Positions 24,720-33,278 of a DNA stretch of 64,000 bases are shown here, piece by piece (the first letter of the stretch is position 1; the number at the start of each line of letters is the position of its first letter). The position numbers and the translations under genes were made by a program. The notes beneath the pieces are model-generated. The model did not search any database and was not told where the DNA came from. It saw only the letters and a list, made by a program, of their open reading frames with translations. The DNA comes from Bin75 sp965200435 (GTDB lineage: Bacteria; Nitrospirota; Nitrospiria; Nitrospirales; UBA8639), in assembly GCA_965200435.1 (NCBI GenBank), contig OZ241337.1, positions 2,294,001-2,358,000 of the forward strand, read 5' to 3'.

Positions 24720-25676
24720 TTACGTCATTTTCAATAGCACCTTCAACACGCCTTTTGTGGCCGCATAGGCGAAAGCGCCCGTTCCTTCTTCGATCGAGAA
24801 GCGTTTGTGGATGAGCGATTGTACGTCGATGGCATCTTCTCGAAGCAATGCGATTGCCGGTGGGAATGGACCACACCGTGAGCCCACCACGGTTATTTCA
24901 TGAACCACGAGCGAGGTCATGTCCACGGCGGTCTGCCCATGGTAGGTTGATTTGAGCACGATGGTTCCCCTGGGACGAACGTAGTCACGGGCCAGGCTGA
25001 ATCCTTCGGGTGTGCCGGTTACTTCGACCACGCTATCGAAGCCCGGAGACAGCGAAGCAGGGTCCTGGTTCGTATGAATGCCTCGAGCGGCAAGGATCTG
25101 CAATTTTTCAGGATGACGTCCCAGGACCGTGAGCCGGCATCCGGTGCGATGTAGGACCTGGGCGCATAACAGCCCTAGTTTTCCGTCGCCGATGACCAGG
25201 ACCCGGTCTGCCGGGTCGCTTGGAATCTGTTCGAGTATCTGACAGGCTGCGGCAAGGGGTTCCGTAAAGACGGCTTGATCGTTGGTGATTTCGTCTGGCA
25301 GGGGATGGAGATTTTGGGGAGGGAGGGCCAGATAATCGGCAAAGGCCCCGTCCCGGCGATCGATGCCCAAAGTCGTTCGATGCGGACAATGGGTCGGCCG
25401 GCCGGCTTCACAGACCGGACAGACCCGGCAGGCCGCGTTGATTTCACCAGCGACTCGTTTCCCGACGAGGTCCGGATGGTGCGGGGCCTCGTCAACGATG
25501 CCGACGAATTCATGGCCCGGCACTCCTTGAAAGCCCATGTAGCCTTGGACCAGTTGCAGGTCCGTGGTGCAGATCCCTGCCTGGATGACACGAACGACGG
25601 CTTCTCCGCCGGCAGTCGACGGAGCCGGATACTGCTCGCAATATTCCAAGCCTGTCTGCAAGGTCAGTGCGCGCAT
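24720..25676 (-). CDS. zinc-dependent MDR dehydrogenase
   Basis: A 318-aa medium-chain dehydrogenase. The catalytic-zinc ligands are in AGICTTDLQL and GHEFVG. The structural zinc site is CRVCPVCEAGRPTHC. The Rossmann motif is VLVIGDGKLGLLCAQV. It belongs to the alcohol, threonine or sugar dehydrogenase branch; the substrate is unknown. ATG 25676 (MRAL) is used; GTG 25703 would add nine residues. Confidence 0.85.
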   Translation of the reverse strand: MRALTLQTGLEYCEQYPAPSTAGGEAVVRVIQAGICTTDLQLVQGYMGFQGVPGHEFVGIVDEAPHHPDLVGKRVAGEINAACRVCPVCEAGRPTHCPHRTTLGIDRRDGAFADYLALPPQNLHPLPDEITNDQAVFTEPLAAACQILEQIPSDPADRVLVIGDGKLGLLCAQVLHRTGCRLTVLGRHPEKLQILAARGIHTNQDPASLSPGFDSVVEVTGTPEGFSLARDYVRPRGTIVLKSTYHGQTAVDMTSLVVHEITVVGSRCGPFPPAIALLREDAIDVQSLIHKRFSIEEGTGAFAYAATKGVLKVLLKMT

Positions 25677-25845
25677 AGAGTCAATCGTATCTGTCTTGTT
25701 CACTCAGCTGCCGCTCATTTTCTCCCGCAGCCAGCTCTAGGATCAAGTCCCTGGCCATCGCTCTTCCACCGGATGAGAGAGACTCCATCCACGACAAGGC
25801 GTGATTCCGTTTTCCCGTTCTTTTCAACGCGTTCTCGATTTGTCT

Positions 25846-25875
25846 TTGAACAGCTAAAAGGGATTAGTGTAAAAT
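25846..25875 (+). promoter_or_regulatory. candidate promoter for degP
   Basis: TTGAAC and TAAAAT with an 18-bp spacer lie in the 276-bp divergent gap, 105 bp before the protease ATG. This is a weak sigma70 match. No other element was recognised in the gap. Confidence 0.35.
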
Positions 25876-25979
25876 CTGATAATTGCAACGGCTGTTTCCG
25901 GGAAACGGCGAGGAGGCCGGTTCGGTCTGTTCCCTGCGTCGATACTGACTTGAGCCATTAACGTTAAAGGATAAATTTT

Positions 25980-27470
25980 ATGATTATGGAAACTTTACAC
26001 GGGTGTCGCAAGAAGAAATTGTTCATCGGTCTTGCCGTCTTGGCCTTCGTGGGGATCATGACGGCTTTTCCGTTCCAGCAGGTATCGGCAACGGTGCCCG
26101 ATGCCTTCAGCAGGGGATTCTCCGACATCGTTGCGAAAGTGCAACCTGCCGTGGTGAATGTCGCAGTTGCAGAACCCGCCAGTCCCAGGGGACCCAGACG
26201 GTTACCCCCGGGCCCCTTTGGTGGACCGCCTGGGCCTCCGGGGCCGCCCATGCCGCCACCGGGTCCTCCCGGACGACCGCCGTTCGGACCTCCAGGCATG
26301 AGTGCCGGATCCGGAGTCATCATCAATTCGGAAGGGTACATTGTGACCAACAACCACGTGGTGGAAGAGTCTGAGGACATTACGGTAACGACGTTCGATG
26401 GCAAGGAATTTGACGCGAAAGTCGTGGGGTCTGATCCGAAAACGGACTTGGCCGTGATCAAGATCGAAGGAGAAAATCTCCCGTTTATCCCGTGGAGTGC
26501 GCACGAGACGATCAGGGTGGGTGACTTGGTTCTGGCCGTGGGAAGCCCGTTTGGCCTGAAGTCGTCCGTGACGATGGGTATTATTAGTGCATTGGGCCGG
26601 GGAAACGTCGGGATTACGGAATACGAGGATTTTATCCAGACCGATGCGCCGATCAATCCCGGTAATTCCGGCGGACCCTTGGTGAACATGGCAGGTGAAA
26701 TCGTCGGTATCAATACCGCTATCTTTTCCCGTACCGGAGGCTCGGAAGGCATTGGGTTCGCCATTCCCGTCGATATTGTCAAGGATATTACAAGCAGCCT
26801 GATCAAAAGCGGACGAGTCGTCCGGGGGTGGATGGGGATTGCGATTCAGGAGTTGAATCCGGCCTTGGCGCAGTCTTTTCAGTTGCCCGAATCCCATCGT
26901 GGTGGGGTGCTGATCAGTGAAGTGAATGAAAAAGGCCCATCAGCAGGGGGCCTTTTGCAACGGGGAGACGTGTTGATCGAATATCGCGGTCAAAAGATTC
27001 GAGACGTCAATCACCTCAGAAATATCGTCGCACGGACACCGGTCGACTCCGAGGTTGAGATCACCGTCCTGCGCAACGGCGAAAAAAAGACGGTTACCAT
27101 GAAAGTGGGAGAACGGCCGACGGACGAGATGCTTGCCGGCGGAAAAGGCTTCTCGCCTCCCGCGACGATGAAAACGCTCGACAATGTTCTTGCTGGCTTG
27201 GAGGTGCAAGCATTGACGGATGAACAAAGGAAACAACTGAGCCTCCCTCAAGAGGTGGCCGGCGTCGTGGTCAATGAAGTGAAGCCCGGGAGTGCGGCGG
27301 AAGCGGCGGGCTTGCAACAGGGGGACATTATTCAGGAAGTGAATCGGGAAGTCGTAAAGAATCTGGCCGATTATAAACGGATTGCTCCCACGATTGAGAA
27401 AGAGCAGTTGGTCGTTCTCTTTTTGAACCGGAGAGGCAATAATCTTTTTGTGGCAGTCAATCCTGAATAA
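25980..27470 (+). CDS. DegP/HtrA-type periplasmic serine protease
   Basis: A 496-aa quality-control protease with a Sec signal (about 13-37). The trypsin-like domain has His126 (TNNHVVE), Asp156 (KTDLAVI) and Ser230 (NPGNSGGPLVN). Two PDZ domains follow (about 285-375 with GWMGIAIQELNP, and 400-490 with GVVVNEVKPGSAAEAAGLQQGD). An unusual Pro/Gly-rich insert, residues 69-106, replaces the normal linker or LA loop before the catalytic domain. It degrades or protects misfolded periplasmic proteins. The gene precedes tatC copy 2, consistent with envelope export duties. Confidence 0.95.
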   Translation: MIMETLHGCRKKKLFIGLAVLAFVGIMTAFPFQQVSATVPDAFSRGFSDIVAKVQPAVVNVAVAEPASPRGPRRLPPGPFGGPPGPPGPPMPPPGPPGRPPFGPPGMSAGSGVIINSEGYIVTNNHVVEESEDITVTTFDGKEFDAKVVGSDPKTDLAVIKIEGENLPFIPWSAHETIRVGDLVLAVGSPFGLKSSVTMGIISALGRGNVGITEYEDFIQTDAPINPGNSGGPLVNMAGEIVGINTAIFSRTGGSEGIGFAIPVDIVKDITSSLIKSGRVVRGWMGIAIQELNPALAQSFQLPESHRGGVLISEVNEKGPSAGGLLQRGDVLIEYRGQKIRDVNHLRNIVARTPVDSEVEITVLRNGEKKTVTMKVGERPTDEMLAGGKGFSPPATMKTLDNVLAGLEVQALTDEQRKQLSLPQEVAGVVVNEVKPGSAAEAAGLQQGDIIQEVNREVVKNLADYKRIAPTIEKEQLVVLFLNRRGNNLFVAVNPE

Positions 27471-27554
27471 CGTGGTTATCATGGCGGGTCGCGGACCGGG
27501 CCAGCTCTGTTGTCGATGGGGCTCCTGAGCGGACGCGAAGAGTCGTACCGGGAC

Positions 27555-28481
27555 ATGGCAGGACAGTCAAAATTTACAACGTGGCTGCAAGACAAAGTCT
27601 TTAATCCTCTCGAGGATAAAAAGATGCCGGTTATGCAGCACTTGTTTGAATTTCAAACAAGGCTGACGAAAACGGTTGTGGTCGTGGCCCTGTTTTTCAT
27701 CGGGACGTTTTTCTACGCCGATATCCTGGTACAATGGTTGCGTATTCCATTACAGAACATGTTCGTTCCCGGAAGCCTGGAGTGGGTTCCGACCGACCTG
27801 CCGAAGATTCCCTTTATCTTTTTGTCGCCGGCCGAAGCCTTGTGGCAGAACCTCAAGGTTGCGGCCCTGTTTGCCCTGGTGCTTGCAACTCCCTATATCC
27901 TGTGGGAAATCTGGGCCTTCGTGGTTCCCGGCTTGCACGCGCAGGAGCGCCGGTTCGTGGCCCCATTCGTCATGACGAGTGCCGTGGCCTTTTATTTGGG
28001 GTTGGGATTCTGTTTCTTCTTCGTGCTGCCGTTTGCCCTGAATTTTTTGATCTCCTATGGCGTTCAGGCGGGATTCATCCCGCAATTGTCAATCGCCAGT
28101 TACGTGGGGTTCGCGCTGTGGTTCCTGGTGGTCTTCGGTCTGATTTTCGAAGTGCCGCTGGCGCTCACGCTCATGGCTAAATTGGGGTGGGTCGATGCGC
28201 CGTTTCTGAAAAGATACCGGAAATGGGCGTTTTTGGGAGCGTTTCTTTTTGCGGCGCTTCTGACGCCGACCCCCGATCCCTTCAATCAATGCCTCATGGC
28301 TTTGCCTATGTATTTTTTCTATGAAGTTGGAATTATCAGTGCAGGGTTCTTCAAGAAGAAACCGGAGGCAAGTGAAACGGAAGAGAAAGTTGACGCAAGT
28401 CCTTCGTCAAAGGGCAAAGGCGTGTTGCAACCCCAAACGGCGACCGGTGGACCCGATGACGAGTACGTGGGTGTGCCCTGA
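27555..28481 (+). CDS. tatC: twin-arginine translocase TatC, copy 2
   Basis: A 308-aa second TatC. Landmarks are MPVMQHLFEFQTRLTK, FLSPAEALWQNLKVAALFALVLATPYILWEIWAFVVPGL, VFGLIFEVPLALTLMAKLG, and LLTPTPDPFNQCLMALPMYFFYEVGI. It is longer than copy 1, with a larger first periplasmic loop and a 40-residue hydrophilic tail. ATG 27555 places the start close to the conserved domain. Two TatC types suggest separate substrate sets; next to molybdenum-cofactor genes, export of folded molybdoenzymes is plausible. Confidence 0.93.
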   Translation: MAGQSKFTTWLQDKVFNPLEDKKMPVMQHLFEFQTRLTKTVVVVALFFIGTFFYADILVQWLRIPLQNMFVPGSLEWVPTDLPKIPFIFLSPAEALWQNLKVAALFALVLATPYILWEIWAFVVPGLHAQERRFVAPFVMTSAVAFYLGLGFCFFFVLPFALNFLISYGVQAGFIPQLSIASYVGFALWFLVVFGLIFEVPLALTLMAKLGWVDAPFLKRYRKWAFLGAFLFAALLTPTPDPFNQCLMALPMYFFYEVGIISAGFFKKKPEASETEEKVDASPSSKGKGVLQPQTATGGPDDEYVGVP

Positions 28482-28498
28482 CGTCTTGACCTAGTCAC

Positions 28499-28984
28499 AT
28501 GATGGACGTCGCGGTATTGGTCATCAGTAGTCAAATTTGCTCCGGAGAAGCGGAAGATCGTGGAAGAGAAGGCCTGTGTCGATACCTGCAAGACCATGAT
28601 TGCCGCTTGGTCGGATATGAGGCCGTGCCGGATGATCGTGAGATCATTCGCAAGCATCTGGTGCGTCTGTGTGAAAAACCGGATCTTCAGGTGATTTTCA
28701 CCGTAGGAGGAACCGGTGTCCGGCCTGCGGATTGGGCTCCGGAAGCCACGCGGGATGTCATTGAGAAAGAAATTCCCGGCATCGGAGAAGCCATGAGGGC
28801 AGAGAGTCTGAAGAAAATGAGGACGGCCATGCTGTCCAGGGGAACAGCCGGGATTCGCGGCAGGACCCTGGTGGTCAATCTTCCGGGCAGTCCGAAAGGG
28901 GTGATCGATAATGTCGCGACGTTGCTTCCGATTCTCGATCACACCGTTGGGAAGATAGAGGGTGTATCTTCCGGAAAGAAGTGA
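28499..28984 (+). CDS. mogA: molybdopterin adenylyltransferase MogA-like
   Basis: MogA adenylates molybdopterin before Mo insertion by MoeA. The 161-aa product has the MoaB/MogA core: VAVLVISSQICSGEAEDRG, VIFTVGGTGVRPADWAPEAT and LVVNLPGSPKGVIDNV. Start ATG 28499 or 28502. It precedes the Mrp-like gene and then moeA and mobB, giving a split molybdenum-cofactor cluster. Confidence 0.92.
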   Translation: MMDVAVLVISSQICSGEAEDRGREGLCRYLQDHDCRLVGYEAVPDDREIIRKHLVRLCEKPDLQVIFTVGGTGVRPADWAPEATRDVIEKEIPGIGEAMRAESLKKMRTAMLSRGTAGIRGRTLVVNLPGSPKGVIDNVATLLPILDHTVGKIEGVSSGKK

Positions 28985-29049
28985 GAGGATTTGTTCGGGA
29001 TGACAGGGTGTCTCCTGAACGTCGCAAAGGCGCTCGTTTTTGAAGTGGG

Positions 29050-29100
29050 CGGTTGTTGAGTGAGAGATTCTTCGCTACGCTCAGCATGACAGGGGTATTG
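29050..29100. repeat. dispersed repeat (CHAERSEE-type)
   Basis: The 143-bp gap between mogA and the Mrp gene includes GATTCTTCGCTACGCTCAG followed by CATGACAGGG. On the minus strand it translates to the familiar spurious peptides LSVAKNLS and CHAERSEESL. This sequence is a widespread intergenic repeat and not a gene. A related GGGATGACAGGG piece lies at about 28996. Confidence 0.6.
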
Positions 29101-29127
29101 ATTGCAGGAGGAAGACTGGAGGCGTTC

Positions 29128-30084
29128 ATGAGTGCTGAACTGAAAATGTTTCAACCTTCGACGCAGGGCGATGCCTGTACGTACATGTGGGCATGCGCGA
29201 TTTGTGACGAGAATGAAACGTGCCAAAAAGACAAGGAAGGTCACAGCCGGTGGTTGGTAGCCAAACGCATGGAGCGGATCGACTACAAGATTCTCGTCAT
29301 GAGTAACAAAGGCGGGGTCGGCAAAAGCACCGTCTCCACGAACTTGGCCGTCAGCCTGGCATTGAAAGGCTACGAGGTGGGTATCTGCGACATGGATATT
29401 CACGGTCCCAATATTCCCAAAATGGTCGGGGCCGAAGGCCAACGTCTCAAGATCAGCACGGGCGGCGGGATTATTCCCCATCAGGCCTACAACATGAAGA
29501 TCGCTTCGATGTCGTTTCTGCTTCAAAACTCCGACGATCCCATTATCTGGCGCGACGCGTATAAATTTGAATTCATCAACCAATTGCTCGGTGGCGTCGA
29601 ATGGCAGGATTTGAATTTTCTCATCGTGGACTTGCCGCCGGGAACGGGGAACGAGTCAGTCACGACAATCGACCTGATCGGGGAGGTGACCGGGTGCGTG
29701 ATTATCTCGACCCCGCAAGAGGTGGCCTTGCTCGATGCCCGGAAATCCGTGACGTTTGCAAGGGACAGCGAATTGCCGATCATCGGCATCGTGGAAAACA
29801 TGAGCGGCCTCGATTGCCCGCATTGCCACCAGCACATCGAGGTCTTTCGACTGGGAGGGGGGGAAGCGTCAGCCCACGACATGGGCGTTCCCTTTTTAGG
29901 ACGGATTCCACTCGATCCCGAAGTCGTGCGGCAAAGTGATTACGGTGAGCCCTATGCCTTGTTCCATTCCGATTTGCCCACGGCCGACGCGTATCACGAC
30001 ATTGCCAATAAAGTTGACGACTTCTGTAAGAAAAAAGGCTCGTTGGTGCCAATCGCAACCAAAAGCCCATTCAAGAAAAAGTAG
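29128..30084 (+). CDS. Mrp/Nbp35-type Fe-S ATPase
   Basis: A 318-aa P-loop protein of the Mrp/ApbC/Nbp35 class, which carries Fe-S clusters to apoproteins. It has the deviant Walker A SNKGGVGKSTVSTNLA, DMDIHGPNIPKM, VDLPPGTGNESVT, and the CPHCH pair near residue 232 that binds a bridging cluster in this family. An N-terminal CTYMWACAICDENETC motif (C-x5-C-x2-C-x5-C) resembles the Nbp35 N-terminal [4Fe-4S] site, which typical bacterial Mrp lacks. ATG 29128 follows GGAGG. Its place between mogA and moeA suggests maturation of a Mo/Fe-S enzyme. Confidence 0.88.
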   Translation: MSAELKMFQPSTQGDACTYMWACAICDENETCQKDKEGHSRWLVAKRMERIDYKILVMSNKGGVGKSTVSTNLAVSLALKGYEVGICDMDIHGPNIPKMVGAEGQRLKISTGGGIIPHQAYNMKIASMSFLLQNSDDPIIWRDAYKFEFINQLLGGVEWQDLNFLIVDLPPGTGNESVTTIDLIGEVTGCVIISTPQEVALLDARKSVTFARDSELPIIGIVENMSGLDCPHCHQHIEVFRLGGGEASAHDMGVPFLGRIPLDPEVVRQSDYGEPYALFHSDLPTADAYHDIANKVDDFCKKKGSLVPIATKSPFKKK

Positions 30085-30090
30085 AGACGT

Positions 30091-31317
30091 ATGGACGGGT
30101 TGACTCCTCTCACGCAAGCGCAACAGATCGTGCTGGACGCCGCCACTCCGTTGGGGTGCGAGAAAGTCGGATTGCTGGACGCCTTGGGACGGGTGTTGGG
30201 TGAGGATATCGTGGCCCCACGGGATAATCCCCCATGGAACAATTCGGCCATGGATGGGTTTGCCGTCCGGTGGGAAGACATCAAAAAAGAACATGAAATC
30301 ACCAAGCCTGCGGAATTGACCATCGTCGAAGACGTGCAGGCCGGCCAAGTTGCCACACAATCCGTGGGACCCGGCGAAGCCATTCGTATTATGACCGGCG
30401 CCCCGGTCCCGGATGGAGCCGATACCGTGGTGCGGGTTGAATTCACGGAACCCTCCGGCGCCAGCGTGCGGATTTTCCAACCCGAACCCCAGGGCGCCAA
30501 TATTCGTCCGAAGGGCGAAGACGTCAAGGAAGGCGAATGCATCATTCCCAAGGGCACCCAATTGCGTCCCGCGGAAATCGGCATGCTCGCGATTCTGGCG
30601 AAATCGTTTGTGCTGGTGCATCAACGTCCCCGGGTGGCTATCCTTTCAACGGGTGATGAACTTGCCGATCTCGATGAAAAATTCGACAAGAACAAAATCG
30701 TCAATTCGAACAGCTATGGCATTGCGTCGGCGGTCCAGGAGGCAGGGGGAGTCCCGCTGCTACTGGGCATCGCGAAGGATACGCCCGAGTCTCTCAAGGA
30801 GAAGATCTCTCAGGGATTGGGCTGTGACATCGTGGTTCTCTCGGGTGGCGTGTCCATGGGGGACTACGATTTCACCAAAGTCGTGTTTGCGGAACTCGGA
30901 GCCGACATGCATTTCTGGAAATTGGCGATTCGCCCAGGACAACCCCTGGCCTTCGGAAAAATCCAAGGCAAGTTGGCTTTCGGGTTGCCTGGAAATCCCG
31001 TATCGTCCATGGTCACGTTTGAACAGTTAGTCCGGTTGGCGGTCATGAAGATGGGTGGTTGCCGGCACCTGGAACGTCCGGTTGTCGAGGCCGAGTTCCA
31101 GGAAAAATTTTCCAAACATCCCGATCGCCGGCATTTCCTTCGCGGGATCCTGGAGCAAAAAAACGGAAAGCTCACCGTTCGGACCACCGGGCCACAGGGT
31201 TCCGGCATTCTGACGTCCATGGTCAAGGCCAACGGGTTGATCGATATTTCCGAAAGCGTGGAAAAGGTCAATCCCGGTGATACGGTTCGCGTACAAGTGC
31301 TCAGTAAGAATTTTTGA
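30091..31317 (+). CDS. moeA: molybdopterin molybdenumtransferase
   Basis: MoeA inserts molybdate into adenylated molybdopterin. The 408-aa protein has the MoeA order: domain III/I start with LTPLTQAQQIVLDAA, DNPPWNNSAMDGFAVRWEDI, then IMTGAPVPDGADTVV, the MPT-binding domain with ILSTGDELA and VLSGGVSMGDYDF, and RPGQPLAFGKIQGKLAFGLPGNPVSSMVTFE. It starts 6 bp after the Mrp gene and ends 3 bp before mobB, so it is in one operon. Confidence 0.95.
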   Translation: MDGLTPLTQAQQIVLDAATPLGCEKVGLLDALGRVLGEDIVAPRDNPPWNNSAMDGFAVRWEDIKKEHEITKPAELTIVEDVQAGQVATQSVGPGEAIRIMTGAPVPDGADTVVRVEFTEPSGASVRIFQPEPQGANIRPKGEDVKEGECIIPKGTQLRPAEIGMLAILAKSFVLVHQRPRVAILSTGDELADLDEKFDKNKIVNSNSYGIASAVQEAGGVPLLLGIAKDTPESLKEKISQGLGCDIVVLSGGVSMGDYDFTKVVFAELGADMHFWKLAIRPGQPLAFGKIQGKLAFGLPGNPVSSMVTFEQLVRLAVMKMGGCRHLERPVVEAEFQEKFSKHPDRRHFLRGILEQKNGKLTVRTTGPQGSGILTSMVKANGLIDISESVEKVNPGDTVRVQVLSKNF

Positions 31318-31320
31318 CTC

Positions 31321-31824
31321 ATGGCACCACCTATCCTATCCTTTGTCGGACGGTCGAACAGCGGGAAAACCACGTTGATCGAGCGAGTCATTCCCGAACT
31401 CACCCGTGTCGGGTACCGGGTGGCAACGGTGAAACACGCAGGACACGGGTTCGAATTGGACACGGAGGGCAAGGACAGTTGGCGGCACAAGCAAGCCGGT
31501 GCGCATGCCGTCATCGTGATCTCCCAAGGAAGCCTTGCCATGTTCGCCGACGTGTCCGAAGAAATGAAAGTCGAAGAGGTCCGTGACCGGTTTCTCGACG
31601 GCCAGACGGATTTAATCATCGCGGAGGGCTGGAAAAGTGAAGGCTATCCCAAAATTGCCGTCGTCCGTGAGCAACTTGACGAAGTCAACGTCGCCGTTGA
31701 CGGGTTGCTAGCCATTGTCTCGATGAAACCTATAGAAGCATCCGTGCCGTGTATCGATCGTGACGATATCTCTGCACTGACAGAGTTGATTATTCAGCAC
31801 TACCCCAAGACTCTGCCCACCTGA
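31321..31824 (+). CDS. mobB: molybdopterin-guanine dinucleotide protein B
   Basis: MobB is a GTPase that helps MobA convert Mo-molybdopterin to the guanine dinucleotide form used by DMSO-reductase-family enzymes. The 167-aa product has the P-loop GRSNSGKTTLIE, VATVKHAGHGFELDTEGKDSWRHKQAGA and IIAEGWKSEGYPKI. This step implies that bis-MGD enzymes, for instance a nitrite oxidoreductase if this is Nitrospira, are matured here; that link is inference. Confidence 0.93.
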   Translation: MAPPILSFVGRSNSGKTTLIERVIPELTRVGYRVATVKHAGHGFELDTEGKDSWRHKQAGAHAVIVISQGSLAMFADVSEEMKVEEVRDRFLDGQTDLIIAEGWKSEGYPKIAVVREQLDEVNVAVDGLLAIVSMKPIEASVPCIDRDDISALTELIIQHYPKTLPT

Positions 31825-31825
31825 C

Positions 31826-32527
31826 ATGAACCGAAGGACCGTCATCGTCCTCCTGGTGGCTGTCATGGTCTTTGGTCTGGCCGGGACGGCGGCGATTCCC
31901 ATCACGAACCATCCTGAGTTTTGTGCGGCCTGCCACACCATTCGTCCCTCGGTTGACAGTTGGAAAACGTCGTCCCACAAAGACGTCACCTGCGTGTCGT
32001 GTCACGTTCGACCGGGGCTGCAAGGGTTTATCGAAGATAAAGTATACGCCGGACTGAAAGACGTGTCGATCACGTGGTTCGGAACGCCGACCGAGCCCCA
32101 TGACTTGCAAGCACAGGTGGATTCAAACGTGTGTTTGAGTTGCCATCGTGCGATCCTGCGTGTCTCGGAAGTGGCAACGAGGGACCTCCCGGAGCCCGTC
32201 AATGCTATCGGCTTGATCATGAGTCACAGGAAACACATGGAAGCCTTTCAAGAACGCGGACAAGGGGAGGGTTGCACGACCTGTCACGCGCGCGTGGTTC
32301 ACGGCAAACCCGTCAAGGGTTATCCTGTTGTGATCCCACGGGGTCACGTCAAGTTGGACATGCGGCCGCACTATCCCGACCACCCCGAAGGCTCAGCGTT
32401 GTGGAGGTCGGCCTTGGCGGATTGTGTCCGGTGCCACGATAATGAGACCTCCTATGAAGGCAAGATCCTCAGGAAAGAGTGTGAAGCCTGTCATCTCCCG
32501 GACAGAATCGGAGACTTCCTGTTTTAA
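31826..32527 (+). CDS. six-heme NapC/NirT-type cytochrome c
   Basis: A 233-aa protein with an N-terminal membrane anchor (residues 6-27). Six CxxCH heme motifs are present: CAACH 33-37, CVSCH 56-60, CLSCH 103-107, CTTCH 150-154, CVRCH 200-204 and CEACH 219-223. The N-terminal anchor and first two hemes fit NapC/NrfH quinol dehydrogenases. NrfH and NapC usually have four hemes and this one has two more. It likely moves electrons from the quinol pool to periplasmic partners. It begins one base after mobB. Confidence 0.88.
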   Translation: MNRRTVIVLLVAVMVFGLAGTAAIPITNHPEFCAACHTIRPSVDSWKTSSHKDVTCVSCHVRPGLQGFIEDKVYAGLKDVSITWFGTPTEPHDLQAQVDSNVCLSCHRAILRVSEVATRDLPEPVNAIGLIMSHRKHMEAFQERGQGEGCTTCHARVVHGKPVKGYPVVIPRGHVKLDMRPHYPDHPEGSALWRSALADCVRCHDNETSYEGKILRKECEACHLPDRIGDFLF

Positions 32528-32546
32528 CCGCACGTAGACGACACCG

Positions 32547-33278
32547 ATGACGGCCCCAATTGTTCGCGTTCAAAATCTGACCAAGCGGTTCGGCGATTTC
32601 ACCGCGGTGGATCACGTGTCCTTCGAGATCCAACCCGGAGAAACCATTGGCCTGCTCGGACCCAACGGCGCCGGAAAAACCACGACCTTTCAAATGCTTC
32701 TGGGGGTGATTACCCCCACGCATGGGACGATTGAGATGTTGGGACTGGACCTCCTGCACCATCGGGAAACGATTCTCCGGCAGGTCAATTTTTCATCCAC
32801 CTACATCGCGATGCCCTTTGCCCTGACCGTGGAAGAAAACCTTCGGGTGACGGGCCGGTTGTACGGTGTGTCGGGTATCGACAGGCGAATTGACGATATC
32901 GTCAGAAAACTCGAAATGGAGGACATTCGCCACAAAGTGACGCGCAAATTGTCGTCCGGACAAATGACGAGGCTGACCTTGGCAAAGGCGGTTTTGACGG
33001 AACCGAAAATCCTGTTTCTGGACGAGCCTACGGCCAGTTTGGACCCGGACATCGCCCACAAGGTGAAAGGCTTTCTAAAAGAATATCGCGCGACGTCCGG
33101 CCTGAGCATGTTGTACACCTCACACAACATGCGGGAGATAGAAGAAATTTCCGACCGCATCATGTTCCTGCAACGAGGAAAAATCATCACCGAAGGAACC
33201 GCAGAAGAAGTCATCACCCAATACGGCGAAGACGACCTTGAACAAGTCTTCCTCAAAATCGCCCGGGAAAGTCAATGA
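32547..33278 (+). CDS. ABC-2 exporter ATP-binding protein
   Basis: A 243-aa ATPase with Walker A GPNGAGKTT, signature LSSGQMTR, Walker B ILFLDEPTASLDPD and the His switch TSHNM. The FGDFTAVDHVSFEI start is typical of the DrrA/CcmA-like group. Its stop overlaps the start of the permease by 4 bp, making a two-gene exporter. Confidence 0.92.
   Translation: MTAPIVRVQNLTKRFGDFTAVDHVSFEIQPGETIGLLGPNGAGKTTTFQMLLGVITPTHGTIEMLGLDLLHHRETILRQVNFSSTYIAMPFALTVEENLRVTGRLYGVSGIDRRIDDIVRKLEMEDIRHKVTRKLSSGQMTRLTLAKAVLTEPKILFLDEPTASLDPDIAHKVKGFLKEYRATSGLSMLYTSHNMREIEEISDRIMFLQRGKIITEGTAEEVITQYGEDDLEQVFLKIARESQ

Noticed and set aside
28939..29583. Minus-strand 214-aa frame containing CHAERSEESL
   Set aside because: This is the well-known spurious translation of a dispersed repeat continued antisense to the Mrp gene.
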